NCBI GenBank assembly: GCA_030610885.1
Contig: JAUWQW010000007.1
Location: 1 to 46,389 of the forward strand
Reading direction: 5' to 3'
From: Candidatus Aminicenantota bacterium
GTDB lineage: Bacteria; Acidobacteriota; Aminicenantia; UBA2199
DNA length: 46,389 nt
The first letter of the stretch is position 1. Each line of letters opens with the position of its first letter. Shown one piece after another: positions 15,498 through 23,760 of this stretch. The position numbers were made by a program, and so were the translations under genes. The notes under the pieces were generated by a model that was not told where the DNA came from, did not search any database, and worked only from the letters and a program-made list of their open reading frames with translations.

Positions 15498-16700
15498 ATG
15501 AAAAAAATAAAAGAATTTGAATTTATAAAATCAATTTCCAAAAGCATTGAGGGTTCCTATTCTCCTAATGATTTTTTAAATCTTTTACACAAACTCATTC
15601 AAAATTTCATACCTTTTAAAAGAATTATCATATTCTACAGAGATGGATTCGGTAATAAATTCAGCCCCTTTCCAGAAAAAATTGATAATTCTCAAATCAT
15701 TACACTTAATGAAAATTCCAATTTAATAAAGAGCTTCATTACACGTAAGAGTTCTATACTATTTGATAAAAAAGAGAATATATATTGGGAACTATTCAAT
15801 AAAGATTCAAATAATTTATTGGATAAATATAATATAAACTATATTATTCCACTATATTGTAAAAATTATTATCGCGGGATACTTCTTGCCCATATTGAGC
15901 ACAATAAAACCAGACTTATAAAAGATATAGATAGAATAATAAAAATAGCTGCAAATATCTTCATACCAATCATAGAGACTGAACGCCTTGAAAATGAAAA
16001 TGACAGAAACTATTACAGATTATTCAAATTTGACAGGTTAGTTTTACTTGGTGAAATGGTTGCCTCAATCTCTCATGAACTAAAAACACCAATGAATACT
16101 ATTATTTTAGAGATCGAAGAAATCATTGATTCATATATTAAACCTGATGAAATTAAATCAGCTTTAAAAAAAATAAAAAAAGAAACCTTTAGAGTTAATG
16201 ATTTTATAGAATCACTGCTAAGTTTCTCAAAGCTTAAAGAAATATCAATAATAGACTTTTCATTAAAAGAATTTATAGAAAAAGCTCTTAACGATATCCC
16301 AAAAAAAAGGATACCTGCTAATGTTAAAATAATAAAAGAAATAGATGAAGACCTATATGTGTCAGCTGATAAAAACAGGTTACATCAAGTTTTTTTAAAT
16401 ATACTCTTTAATGCAGTTGATGCAGTTGGAGAAACAGGCGAAATTACAATAAGAATCTATTCAGAGTACAAAGATGTAAAAAAGGGCATGAAGTATATAA
16501 TTTCAATCCATGATAATGGACCAGGTATTCCTTTAGATATAAAAGATAAAGTACTTAAACCCTTTTTTACCACAAAAAAGGAAGGAACCGGCCTTGGACT
16601 ATATATTTCCTATGGAATAATGAAAAGCTTGAAAGGAGATTTAGAAATTGAAAGTACTGAAAATGGAACAACTGTTTATTTAATATTACAGGATGATTGA
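15498..16700 (+). CDS. Soluble sensor histidine kinase with N-terminal GAF-like domain
   Basis: 400 residues from the ATG at 15498. Residues about 1-165 look like a GAF domain (KRIIIFYRDGFGNKF, IIPLYCKNYYRGILLAHIE). The HisKA box SHELKTPMN carries the phospho-acceptor H193. The ATPase part has the N box (NRLHQVFLNILFNAVDAV), G1 (HDNGPGIP), F box (FFTTKKEGTGLGLYI) and G2. There is no membrane segment, so it senses an internal signal. It overlaps or abuts the NtrC-type regulator, its obvious partner. No Shine-Dalgarno sequence precedes the start. Confidence 0.88.
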   Translation: MKKIKEFEFIKSISKSIEGSYSPNDFLNLLHKLIQNFIPFKRIIIFYRDGFGNKFSPFPEKIDNSQIITLNENSNLIKSFITRKSSILFDKKENIYWELFNKDSNNLLDKYNINYIIPLYCKNYYRGILLAHIEHNKTRLIKDIDRIIKIAANIFIPIIETERLENENDRNYYRLFKFDRLVLLGEMVASISHELKTPMNTIILEIEEIIDSYIKPDEIKSALKKIKKETFRVNDFIESLLSFSKLKEISIIDFSLKEFIEKALNDIPKKRIPANVKIIKEIDEDLYVSADKNRLHQVFLNILFNAVDAVGETGEITIRIYSEYKDVKKGMKYIISIHDNGPGIPLDIKDKVLKPFFTTKKEGTGLGLYISYGIMKSLKGDLEIESTENGTTVYLILQDD

Positions 16701-16701
16701 A

Positions 16702-18054
16702 ATGAAAAAAAAACATTCAATATTAATTGTTGAAGACGATATTTCATTAAGAAACTCAATAAAAAATATTCTTAAAAGAAGAGAATATGAAGTCAGTGAG
16801 GCAAACTCAGTAAAAACAGCACTTCTAACCTTAAAAAAGAGAGTATTTGACCTTATTCTTTTAGATATTACATTAAAAGATGGGTCAGGTATGAATGTTT
16901 TAAAAAAGATCTCAAATGACTATAAAAACAGAGTTATAATAATTTCAGGAACAGGAACTATTGATATAGCAGTAGAAGCCATAAAAATGGGAGCTTTTGC
17001 TTTCCTTCAAAAACCAGCTGGACGTGATGTGATTTTAGAAACAGTAAAGAAAAACATATTATTAAACCAAAAGCTGGATGATTATCAGACACTTATATCT
17101 GAATTGTGTGATAAATCAAAATTCGAAAATATCATTTTCAAAAGTCTTCAAATGAAAAAAATAATACAAAAGGCAATCAAAATTACTGATCTGGATAATA
17201 CGATATTAATTAGTGGAGAGACTGGAACTGGCAAAGAGTTACTTGCACGTGCTATCCATTATACATCAAAAAGGAAAAATGACCCCTTAATTACTATTAA
17301 TTCTGCATCAATTCCAGACACCTTGGCAGAATCTGAACTTTTTGGATTTGAAGCAGGGGCATTCACAGACGCAATCTCTTCCTTTCCTGGCAAATTCATA
17401 CTTGCTGGAAATGGAACTATATTCTTAGATGAAATTTCTGAATTATCTCCTCTTATTCAATCAAAATTATTGAGAGTTCTTGAATCAGGCGAAATCTCTC
17501 CATTAAAAAGTGCTAAAACAAAAAAGATAAACGCCAGAATAATTACTGCAACAAATAAAAATTTAGAAACACTGGTCAAGAAAGGACTTTTCAGAAAAGA
17601 TTTATACTACAGAATAAACCAGATTAATATTCATATACCTCCATTAAGAAAAAGAAAAACAGATATTATACCTATTGCTGAACATTTTCTTTTTATTTCC
17701 AATATTACCCTATCAAAACGTATTGAAAGATTTGATGATGAAGTTAAAGAGACTCTTCTCCAATACTCATGGCCAGGTAATATTCGCGAATTAAAAAATG
17801 TAATCAATGAGCTCTCTCTCTTCGTTTCAGGTCCAGAAATTAAGATGAAACATCTACCTTACAGTATATTAATGCAAAAAAAATCATTTAAAAAAGAAGA
17901 ACATTTAACCACATTAAAAGAAATTGAGAGAAACCAGATTATTAATGTCCTAAAATCAACAAATTTTAATATTAAAAAAAGTGCTAAAATTTTAGGTATT
18001 TCCAGACCTTCTATTTATAAGAAGATAAAAGAGTTTGACATAAATAAAATTTAA
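16702..18054 (+). CDS. NtrC-family sigma-54-dependent response regulator
   Basis: 450 residues from the ATG at 16702, which has AGGA eight bases before it; an ATG at 16693 inside the kinase gene is the alternative. The order is a receiver (ILIVEDD, phospho-acceptor in LILLDITLKDGSG, lysine in QKP), an AAA+ domain (GETGTGKE, Walker B GTIFLDE, arginine region FRKDLYYRINQ) and a Fis-type helix-turn-helix (AKILGISRPSIYKKIKEF). The sigma-54 contact loop reads GAFTDA instead of GAFTGA. Its kinase is encoded directly upstream. The nearest sigma-54 promoter with multiple dyads (12382-12655) is a plausible target. Confidence 0.9.
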   Translation: MKKKHSILIVEDDISLRNSIKNILKRREYEVSEANSVKTALLTLKKRVFDLILLDITLKDGSGMNVLKKISNDYKNRVIIISGTGTIDIAVEAIKMGAFAFLQKPAGRDVILETVKKNILLNQKLDDYQTLISELCDKSKFENIIFKSLQMKKIIQKAIKITDLDNTILISGETGTGKELLARAIHYTSKRKNDPLITINSASIPDTLAESELFGFEAGAFTDAISSFPGKFILAGNGTIFLDEISELSPLIQSKLLRVLESGEISPLKSAKTKKINARIITATNKNLETLVKKGLFRKDLYYRINQINIHIPPLRKRKTDIIPIAEHFLFISNITLSKRIERFDDEVKETLLQYSWPGNIRELKNVINELSLFVSGPEIKMKHLPYSILMQKKSFKKEEHLTTLKEIERNQIINVLKSTNFNIKKSAKILGISRPSIYKKIKEFDINKI

Positions 18055-18168
18055 ATTTTTCAGTTATTTCTTTTACTGAAGTTGGTATTAAAGATAGAAA
18101 AGGTAAGCAAAAATAGTTTTATCTTTTAGGTACTGGGAAAAAAGATTCAATTAGTGATAAAATAATAT

Positions 18169-19017
18169 ATGATGAAATTAAAATTTAAAAAAGCTGGCAT
18201 TGTTGTCAAACCTCATAATGATGTTGCTTTTCACTTAAAAAAAACTTATGAAATACTTAAAGAACTTAAAGTTGAAATTATTCTTGAAAAGATTGCTGCG
18301 AATTTATTGAATTTAAAAAGTGATATTTCAAGAGAAAAAATTGCTGATTATTCTGATATTATAATTCTAATAGGTGGAGATGGAACATTCCTATCAATTG
18401 CAAAACAGGTAGTTGAAAATCAGATCCCTATTGCAGGTTTTAATCTAGGAACACTTGGATTTTTAACCGAATTGAACAAAGATCTGCTTGATAAGTACTT
18501 ACATCAAATTTTTTATGGTAAATTGAAAATATCTGAGAGAAAATTACTTGAGATTGACTTTAAAAGAAAAAAATATATTGCATTGAATGACGTTGTTGCA
18601 AGTAAAGGCAATATTTCAAGAATTATTAAATTACTTCTTGAAATAAACAAGGTTCAAGTTGCTGAAATTAGATCAGATGGTCTTATAATATCAACACCTA
18701 CTGGTTCAACAGCATACTCTCTCTCTGCAGGAGGTCCAATAGTTACCCCAGATGTAAAGGGTATTATTATAACACCAATATGCCCTCACTCATTAACATT
18801 TAGACCTATCATTATACCAGACAATTCTGAAATAAAAGTAAAACTACTGTCTGATACTACAGGAGTATATATAACAATTGATGGTCAGGAAGTAATTCCA
18901 ATGTCAACAGATGATCTTTTCAAGGTAAGAATTTACGATAAAAAGCTAAAAATAATTGAATCCATTGATATGAACTACTATAAACTCCTTTCAGAAAAAT
19001 TAAACTGGGGAATTTAG
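18169..19017 (+). CDS. nadK: NAD kinase
   Basis: 282 residues. It makes NADP from NAD and ATP. The GGDGT motif (69-73, D71 catalytic) is followed by GFNLGTLGFLTEL, STPTGSTAYSLSAGGPI and TPICPHSLTFRP, all diagnostic. An extended -10 element (TGATAAAAT, 18155-18163) ends only five bases before the ATG, with no ribosome binding site, so the message is probably leaderless, starting at the ATG at 18169 or 18172. Confidence 0.93.
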   Translation: MMKLKFKKAGIVVKPHNDVAFHLKKTYEILKELKVEIILEKIAANLLNLKSDISREKIADYSDIIILIGGDGTFLSIAKQVVENQIPIAGFNLGTLGFLTELNKDLLDKYLHQIFYGKLKISERKLLEIDFKRKKYIALNDVVASKGNISRIIKLLLEINKVQVAEIRSDGLIISTPTGSTAYSLSAGGPIVTPDVKGIIITPICPHSLTFRPIIIPDNSEIKVKLLSDTTGVYITIDGQEVIPMSTDDLFKVRIYDKKLKIIESIDMNYYKLLSEKLNWGI

Positions 19018-19202
19018 TATAAAACTTATAAAAATTTTTTCAACCATATTTCATAAATAATGTGGAAAACTTACTTAAAACAAACACCTAACCTTTACAG
19101 GAGTTAAATCTTAATGGTTTGCACATTTTTTACATTTGTAACATAGCTATATATTTGCTTTTTCGCCAAAACTATTGACTGTAGGGGAAACCTTAATTTT
19201 AA

Positions 19203-19232
19203 TTGACATAAAGCCCAAACAATAAATAAAAT
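19203..19232 (+). promoter_or_regulatory. Orphan sigma-70-like promoter pointing into the DUF192 gene
   Basis: TTGACA (19203-19208), 18-base spacer, TAAAAT (19227-19232), in a 260-base gap between convergent nadK and the DUF192 gene. No reading frame follows on the plus strand. If used, it would make RNA antisense to the DUF192/pcm transcript. AT-rich DNA gives such matches by chance. I see nothing else in the 19018-19277 gap. Confidence 0.25.
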
Positions 19233-19277
19233 TAATATACTAACTTAAGTATTTCAAGAATAAATTACCAATCAAAT

Positions 19278-19712
19278 TTAATTGTCAAGAATAAAGAATA
19301 CAAAATCACCTTTTTTTAAGTTCAGGTCTTTCACTCTATTTCCCTTTAATTCTAATACATATTTAGCAGGTTTAGAAGATATATAATTTTTACAGGGTTC
19401 AGTTTTACACGGAGGTACATTTGTAAACATATCAACAATTTGCTTACTTTTATCTAAACAAATAATATCAAGATAGATAAAAGTATTTTTCATCCAAAAA
19501 CTACGTATATCCTCTTCATCAAATACAAATAGCATACCATAATTATCTGGTATTGATTCTCTGTACATCAATCCTCTAACCCTTGCTTCTTCAGTGTTAG
19601 CAATCTCAACAATAAATTCATTTGAACCAATAAACAATGGAATCAATTTTGTATCTCCATAAATTAAAAAAGAAACATAAAAAATTATAAATATAATATA
19701 TATTTTTTTCAT
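19278..19712 (-). CDS. Exported DUF192-family protein
   Basis: 144 residues. A signal peptide (MKKIYIIFIIFYVSFLIYG) precedes the DUF192 core: VEIANTEEARVRGLMYRESI, GMLFVFDEEDIRSFWMKNTF, LDIICLDKSKQIV and the closing YVLELKGNRVKDLNLKKGD. The family is widespread and small, folds as a compact beta barrel, and has no settled function. The ATG overlaps the end of pcm by four bases (ATGA), so the two are translationally coupled. Confidence 0.88.
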   Translation of the reverse strand: MKKIYIIFIIFYVSFLIYGDTKLIPLFIGSNEFIVEIANTEEARVRGLMYRESIPDNYGMLFVFDEEDIRSFWMKNTFIYLDIICLDKSKQIVDMFTNVPPCKTEPCKNYISSKPAKYVLELKGNRVKDLNLKKGDFVFFILDN

Positions 19713-20341
19713 ACAAAAGGTACAAAAGAAACGCCAATCAAAGATTCTTCAACAATTTTACCTTTCAATTTTCTATACCGCATTAATCTCTGAATATAAT
19801 CACCAACTGGAGCTACTGCAATCCCACCCTCTTCCAACTGATCAAAAAGATTCTCTGGAAATTTATATGTAGAAGCAGCAATTATTATTCGATCAAATGG
19901 TGAAAATTCAGGCCAGCCGTTTCTTCCATTTTCAATTTTAAAACTTATATTGGAATAATTCATAATATCAATTAGAGTGACTTTTGCCTTTTCTCCCAGC
20001 TCTTCAATTACCTCTATAGTAAATATATGATCAACAATCTCAGCTAAAATTGCAGTCTGATATCCAGAACCAGTTCCAATCTCTAAAACTCTTTCATTTC
20101 CATTTAATTCCAACATTTCAGTCATATATGCAACAATATATGGCTGAGATATTGTTTGACCATAACCAATAGGAAGAGGACCATCTTTATAAGAGTAACT
20201 TTTTTCTCTATCTGAAACGAAAATTTCTCGTTTAACCTTTAACATACTATCAATAACTTTTTTATCTTTAATTCCCCTGGCTTTTATCTGCTTATCGATC
20301 ATTGCCTTTTGTTCTATAGAAAAATCCTTACCCATATTCAA
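19709..20341 (-). CDS. pcm: Protein-L-isoaspartate O-methyltransferase
   Basis: 210 residues. It repairs isoaspartyl damage in aged proteins using S-adenosylmethionine. PLPIGYGQTISQPYIVAYMTE is the PCMT signature region, and VLEIGTGSGYQTAIL is the cofactor loop. FSPFDRIIIAAS and GGIAVAPVGD are also present. The start could be TTG at 20341 (AAGGA five bases upstream) or ATG at 20335. It is followed by the DUF192 gene with a 4-base overlap and lies 71 bases after the orphan binding protein gene. Confidence 0.92.
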   Translation of the reverse strand: MNMGKDFSIEQKAMIDKQIKARGIKDKKVIDSMLKVKREIFVSDREKSYSYKDGPLPIGYGQTISQPYIVAYMTEMLELNGNERVLEIGTGSGYQTAILAEIVDHIFTIEVIEELGEKAKVTLIDIMNYSNISFKIENGRNGWPEFSPFDRIIIAASTYKFPENLFDQLEEGGIAVAPVGDYIQRLMRYRKLKGKIVEESLIGVSFVPFV

Positions 20342-20412
20342 TTATTTCCTTTATATATTATAAGTTAATATAAATTTGAATTCAAGATTTTATTATGCAC
20401 TTTAAATTAAGA

Positions 20413-21921
20413 TTATTCTACTTTTATAGCACTCTTAAATATTAAATATCCATTGGCATCAATATATAAATTTCTTACCTTCTTATTATAAACAACAGTT
20501 GATTTTAAATGAAAAAGTGGATTCCATGGTGCATCATTGTGAATTATCTCCTGTGCACGCTCATATAACTTAACCCGTTTTCCCTTTTGTAATGTTTTTC
20601 TCGCCTCTTCAAGAATGGATGTAAGCTCAGGATTATCATAATGGGCTCTATTTTTACTCCCTTTTTTCATTGTTAAAGTTGGATATAAAAAACTATCTGG
20701 ATCAGGCCCTGCTATCCATCCTACAAGAACCATATCATGTTCTCCCCTATCTACTCTTTTTAACATTTCATTAAATGACAACGGGGCTTTCTTAATAAAA
20801 ATATTTAAAGGTTTGGCGTTCTCTATTAGAATATTAGCTATCTTATTCAATGCCATATTAGTTTTCTCATAAAAAATAGAACACTCAAAACCATTTTCTA
20901 ACCCGGATTTCTTTAAAAGCTCCTTCACTTTTACTATATTGTAATCATAATCAACAATCTTTTTATTAAAACCAAATAGATATGGAGGGATCGGTGTAAC
21001 TGCTGGTATGGCAAGATTCTGAAAAACATGTCTTATAAGCATCTTTTTGTCAATTAAATGACAAAAGACTCTCCTTATCTCAACTTTATTGAAAGGCTCT
21101 TTTTTAGTATTAAATGCTAAATAATGAATTCTAAAAGATGGAAAAAAGAGAAATCTAACCTCTTTATCTCCCTTAAACTCTTCATATTCCTTTGCTGAAC
21201 GAATCTCTGAAATATCAGCAATATTGTTCTTTATATGAAGGAATTTAGTGCCAGTATTTTTTACAATTTTATAAGTAACTTTTGAAAGCCCTGTCTTCCC
21301 ATCCCAGTAAAACTCATTTCTTTTAATAATAAGGAATTTACCCTTTTCCCATTTTTCAAATTTGAATGGCCCAGTACCAATAGGCTTAAAACTATTACCC
21401 TTATAACAACCCGGCGCTACTATTGAAGCAGCCGGATCTGTTAATGCAGTTAAAAATGGAGCATAGGCCTTATTTAAAACTATCTCAACTGTATACCTAT
21501 CTATAAGTTTAATATCTTTTAAATATGGAAAAAAATATTCCCATTTCTCATACTCTGATCTGTAATTCCCCATTCTTCTCTTGAATGATTTTACAACAGC
21601 TTTTGCATCAAAAATCTCTCCATTATGAAACTTCACGCCCCTTCTGAGTCTGAATATCCATCTTTTACCATTATCTTTAGCTTCCCAGCTTCTAGCCAAA
21701 CATGGTTCTATAATAAGGGTTTCTTTTTTAAATCTAACAAGGCCTTCAAATATATTTGATAAAACTTGATTTGAGTAAAAATCAACTGCTTTGCCAGGCT
21801 CCATAGATGCGGAATCAATTGTCCTTACATAAATAATAGTATCTCTTGAAGAATAGAGATTGAAGAATAATAGAATACAAAAAGAGATAATGGGAAAAAA
21901 CTTCTTCCTATAAAATATCAT
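20413..21921 (-). CDS. Family 5 extracellular solute-binding protein (peptide/nickel type)
   Basis: 502 residues. An N-terminal signal (FFPIISFCILLFFNLYS) is followed by RTIDSASMEPGKAVDFYSNQ, NIFEGLVRF, the SBP_bac_5 hallmark region WIFRLRRGVKFHNGEIFDAKAV, GTGPFKFEKWEKG and the C-terminal GPDPDSFLYP. It binds oligopeptides or similar ligands in the periplasm or at the surface for an Opp/Dpp-type importer. No permease or ATPase gene for such a system lies in the window, so it is an orphan. It lacks a clear lipobox. Confidence 0.88.
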   Translation of the reverse strand: MIFYRKKFFPIISFCILLFFNLYSSRDTIIYVRTIDSASMEPGKAVDFYSNQVLSNIFEGLVRFKKETLIIEPCLARSWEAKDNGKRWIFRLRRGVKFHNGEIFDAKAVVKSFKRRMGNYRSEYEKWEYFFPYLKDIKLIDRYTVEIVLNKAYAPFLTALTDPAASIVAPGCYKGNSFKPIGTGPFKFEKWEKGKFLIIKRNEFYWDGKTGLSKVTYKIVKNTGTKFLHIKNNIADISEIRSAKEYEEFKGDKEVRFLFFPSFRIHYLAFNTKKEPFNKVEIRRVFCHLIDKKMLIRHVFQNLAIPAVTPIPPYLFGFNKKIVDYDYNIVKVKELLKKSGLENGFECSIFYEKTNMALNKIANILIENAKPLNIFIKKAPLSFNEMLKRVDRGEHDMVLVGWIAGPDPDSFLYPTLTMKKGSKNRAHYDNPELTSILEEARKTLQKGKRVKLYERAQEIIHNDAPWNPLFHLKSTVVYNKKVRNLYIDANGYLIFKSAIKVE

Positions 21922-21972
21922 AAACTAAATATAATTTATTTTTAATAAAAATTCAACAAATAACTATCCTAT

Positions 21973-23760
21973 TTATTTTTTATTAAATATAATTAAAGGT
22001 TCACTGATATAATAATTATTCAATATCTCCTTAAACAAGAGGTACTCTCCAGGCTCGATCTTTGATTTATTAATACCAACATCTAATTTTATCTTAACAT
22101 TTCCACCCTTTTTTTCATTTATATTTTGTTCATAATACCCTAAATCATTTTCAAGAGTTACTTTAGAAGCAATAAAATCGACTTCAAATTCTTTTGGAAA
22201 TTCAATGTCAATATCAACTGAAAATTTAAACGGAACATCCAGATATAATATATTATTTCTTTTTTTCTGAAAAACCATACTCTTTGACAAATAAGGAAAA
22301 TCAAATTTCTTTATCTTAAATTTATCTTTATAGATCTCTTTCAGAATTTTTCCCTCTATTTTAACTTCTGCTTTCAACTCTTCTGGGTTTAATAACAATA
22401 TCTTTTTAACATCCAATTTTGATATAGATAAAATATTTCCAAGGATTCTTTTAAGAAATGATTTGTTGTTTTTTACAGCAGATTTATATTGATTAAAGTT
22501 ACCTTTAATTGAAATAAAAAATTCACCATTACTCTTTTCTTTACCAATCTTTATGTTCCCGGAAATCTCAATTTTATTATCATTCCAGGTATAAATTTTT
22601 ATTTTCTCATATTCCCCCTTATTCACATTATAAACCTGTGAGCCCGACAACTTATAAGGGAATAGATTGTTTTGAACCTTATATGGATTTAAATAGATAA
22701 TACCATTATCCTTATCTCTTACCTTTATTAGATAATCCTCAATCTGAAGAATAGTAGGTACTGTATCTATCATATATTTATCATAAGGAACTGCAAGAAT
22801 TTCAGACGAAATATCAAAATATTTAAAAACCTGATTCAATAAACAGGCTTTTTCTAATTTTGTACCATAATTTGATAAATAAACCTGGTTAATATCTCTA
22901 ATATTAATACCTGTCAAATCTGTTCCTATCATGCAATTATCAATATTCTTCGCAACAATATTCTGAACTTTAAAACAAAATTCATTTTCATTAGAAGTAG
23001 ACTTTCTAATCTCTTCAACCTCTTTAAGCAATCCCGCAGGAATAGGTTGTGTTTTTCCTATTTTTGGAAACACTGAAGCCCAGTTAGAAGCTGTAGAAAA
23101 AATAATATGAGGAGCATCTTGAAACCTGATATAAGGTTCATAAATAAAAGCTTTTAAATTCTCAAAAGAAAAAGTATAGATTTTCTTGCCTTTTCCCTTT
23201 TTAATTTCTGGTTTGCTATCAAACTTATAAACCTTATATTTAAGATCAATTGAGTCAGGAATAATAAGTTTTACTATTAAATGATTTGTTGGTAAACGAT
23301 CTTCAATAAATTCACAGGCAGAAAAATTGAACATAAAATCTGGCATGATTGTTATCTCATAATTAAGATCAACCACAGCACCCCTTTCAAGACCAGTATG
23401 AGTAATTACCATTTGTCTTAGATGCGAAAAATCAGGGTATTCATGAGCTGTAAATGGAAGAATATCATTAAGTGCGTTTTTTGGAAGAGGAACCTTTTTC
23501 CCATGTTTCATAGTTGTTTCAGATTTTATTATTTTAAGTTTCTGATATTTTGGATTATAAATTATAAATGTCTCTCCCATTCTTCGAATAGTATAATAAC
23601 TATTATATTTTAACAGGTGATGATAATTCTTTACCCATGAACCATCAGAGTTTAAAGTATATGTGATCTCCTTCTTTATGTATTGTCCATCATATTGAGA
23701 AACTGCAACCAATAAAACAGAAAAAAACAAAAAAACTATAATACCTATTTTTAATCTCAT
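21973..23760 (-). CDS. DUF3857/transglutaminase-like exported protein with a lost catalytic triad
   Basis: 595 residues. Signal peptide at 1-20, then a DUF3857-type beta domain (about 25-225; HTGLERGAVVDLNYEI) and a transglutaminase-like region (about 245-365). Where the active partner has CGVCKDKA this protein has NYGTKLEKACLL, putting lysine 301 at the nucleophile. The His position is Ile (about 340), and the Asp of LLDPTW is Asn358 in YLNPYK. A C-terminal beta domain with SDISG-like repeats follows. It is probably non-catalytic and may bind or present substrate. Its start overlaps the active homologue's end by four bases, which strongly suggests a working pair. Confidence 0.72.
   Translation of the reverse strand: MRLKIGIIVFLFFSVLLVAVSQYDGQYIKKEITYTLNSDGSWVKNYHHLLKYNSYYTIRRMGETFIIYNPKYQKLKIIKSETTMKHGKKVPLPKNALNDILPFTAHEYPDFSHLRQMVITHTGLERGAVVDLNYEITIMPDFMFNFSACEFIEDRLPTNHLIVKLIIPDSIDLKYKVYKFDSKPEIKKGKGKKIYTFSFENLKAFIYEPYIRFQDAPHIIFSTASNWASVFPKIGKTQPIPAGLLKEVEEIRKSTSNENEFCFKVQNIVAKNIDNCMIGTDLTGINIRDINQVYLSNYGTKLEKACLLNQVFKYFDISSEILAVPYDKYMIDTVPTILQIEDYLIKVRDKDNGIIYLNPYKVQNNLFPYKLSGSQVYNVNKGEYEKIKIYTWNDNKIEISGNIKIGKEKSNGEFFISIKGNFNQYKSAVKNNKSFLKRILGNILSISKLDVKKILLLNPEELKAEVKIEGKILKEIYKDKFKIKKFDFPYLSKSMVFQKKRNNILYLDVPFKFSVDIDIEFPKEFEVDFIASKVTLENDLGYYEQNINEKKGGNVKIKLDVGINKSKIEPGEYLLFKEILNNYYISEPLIIFNKK

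Noticed and set aside
15468-15498. TTG start 30 bases upstream of the kinase ATG
   Set aside because: The predicted transcription start (about 15470) would not include it, and neither start has a ribosome binding site; the ATG at 15498 gives a normal kinase N-terminus.
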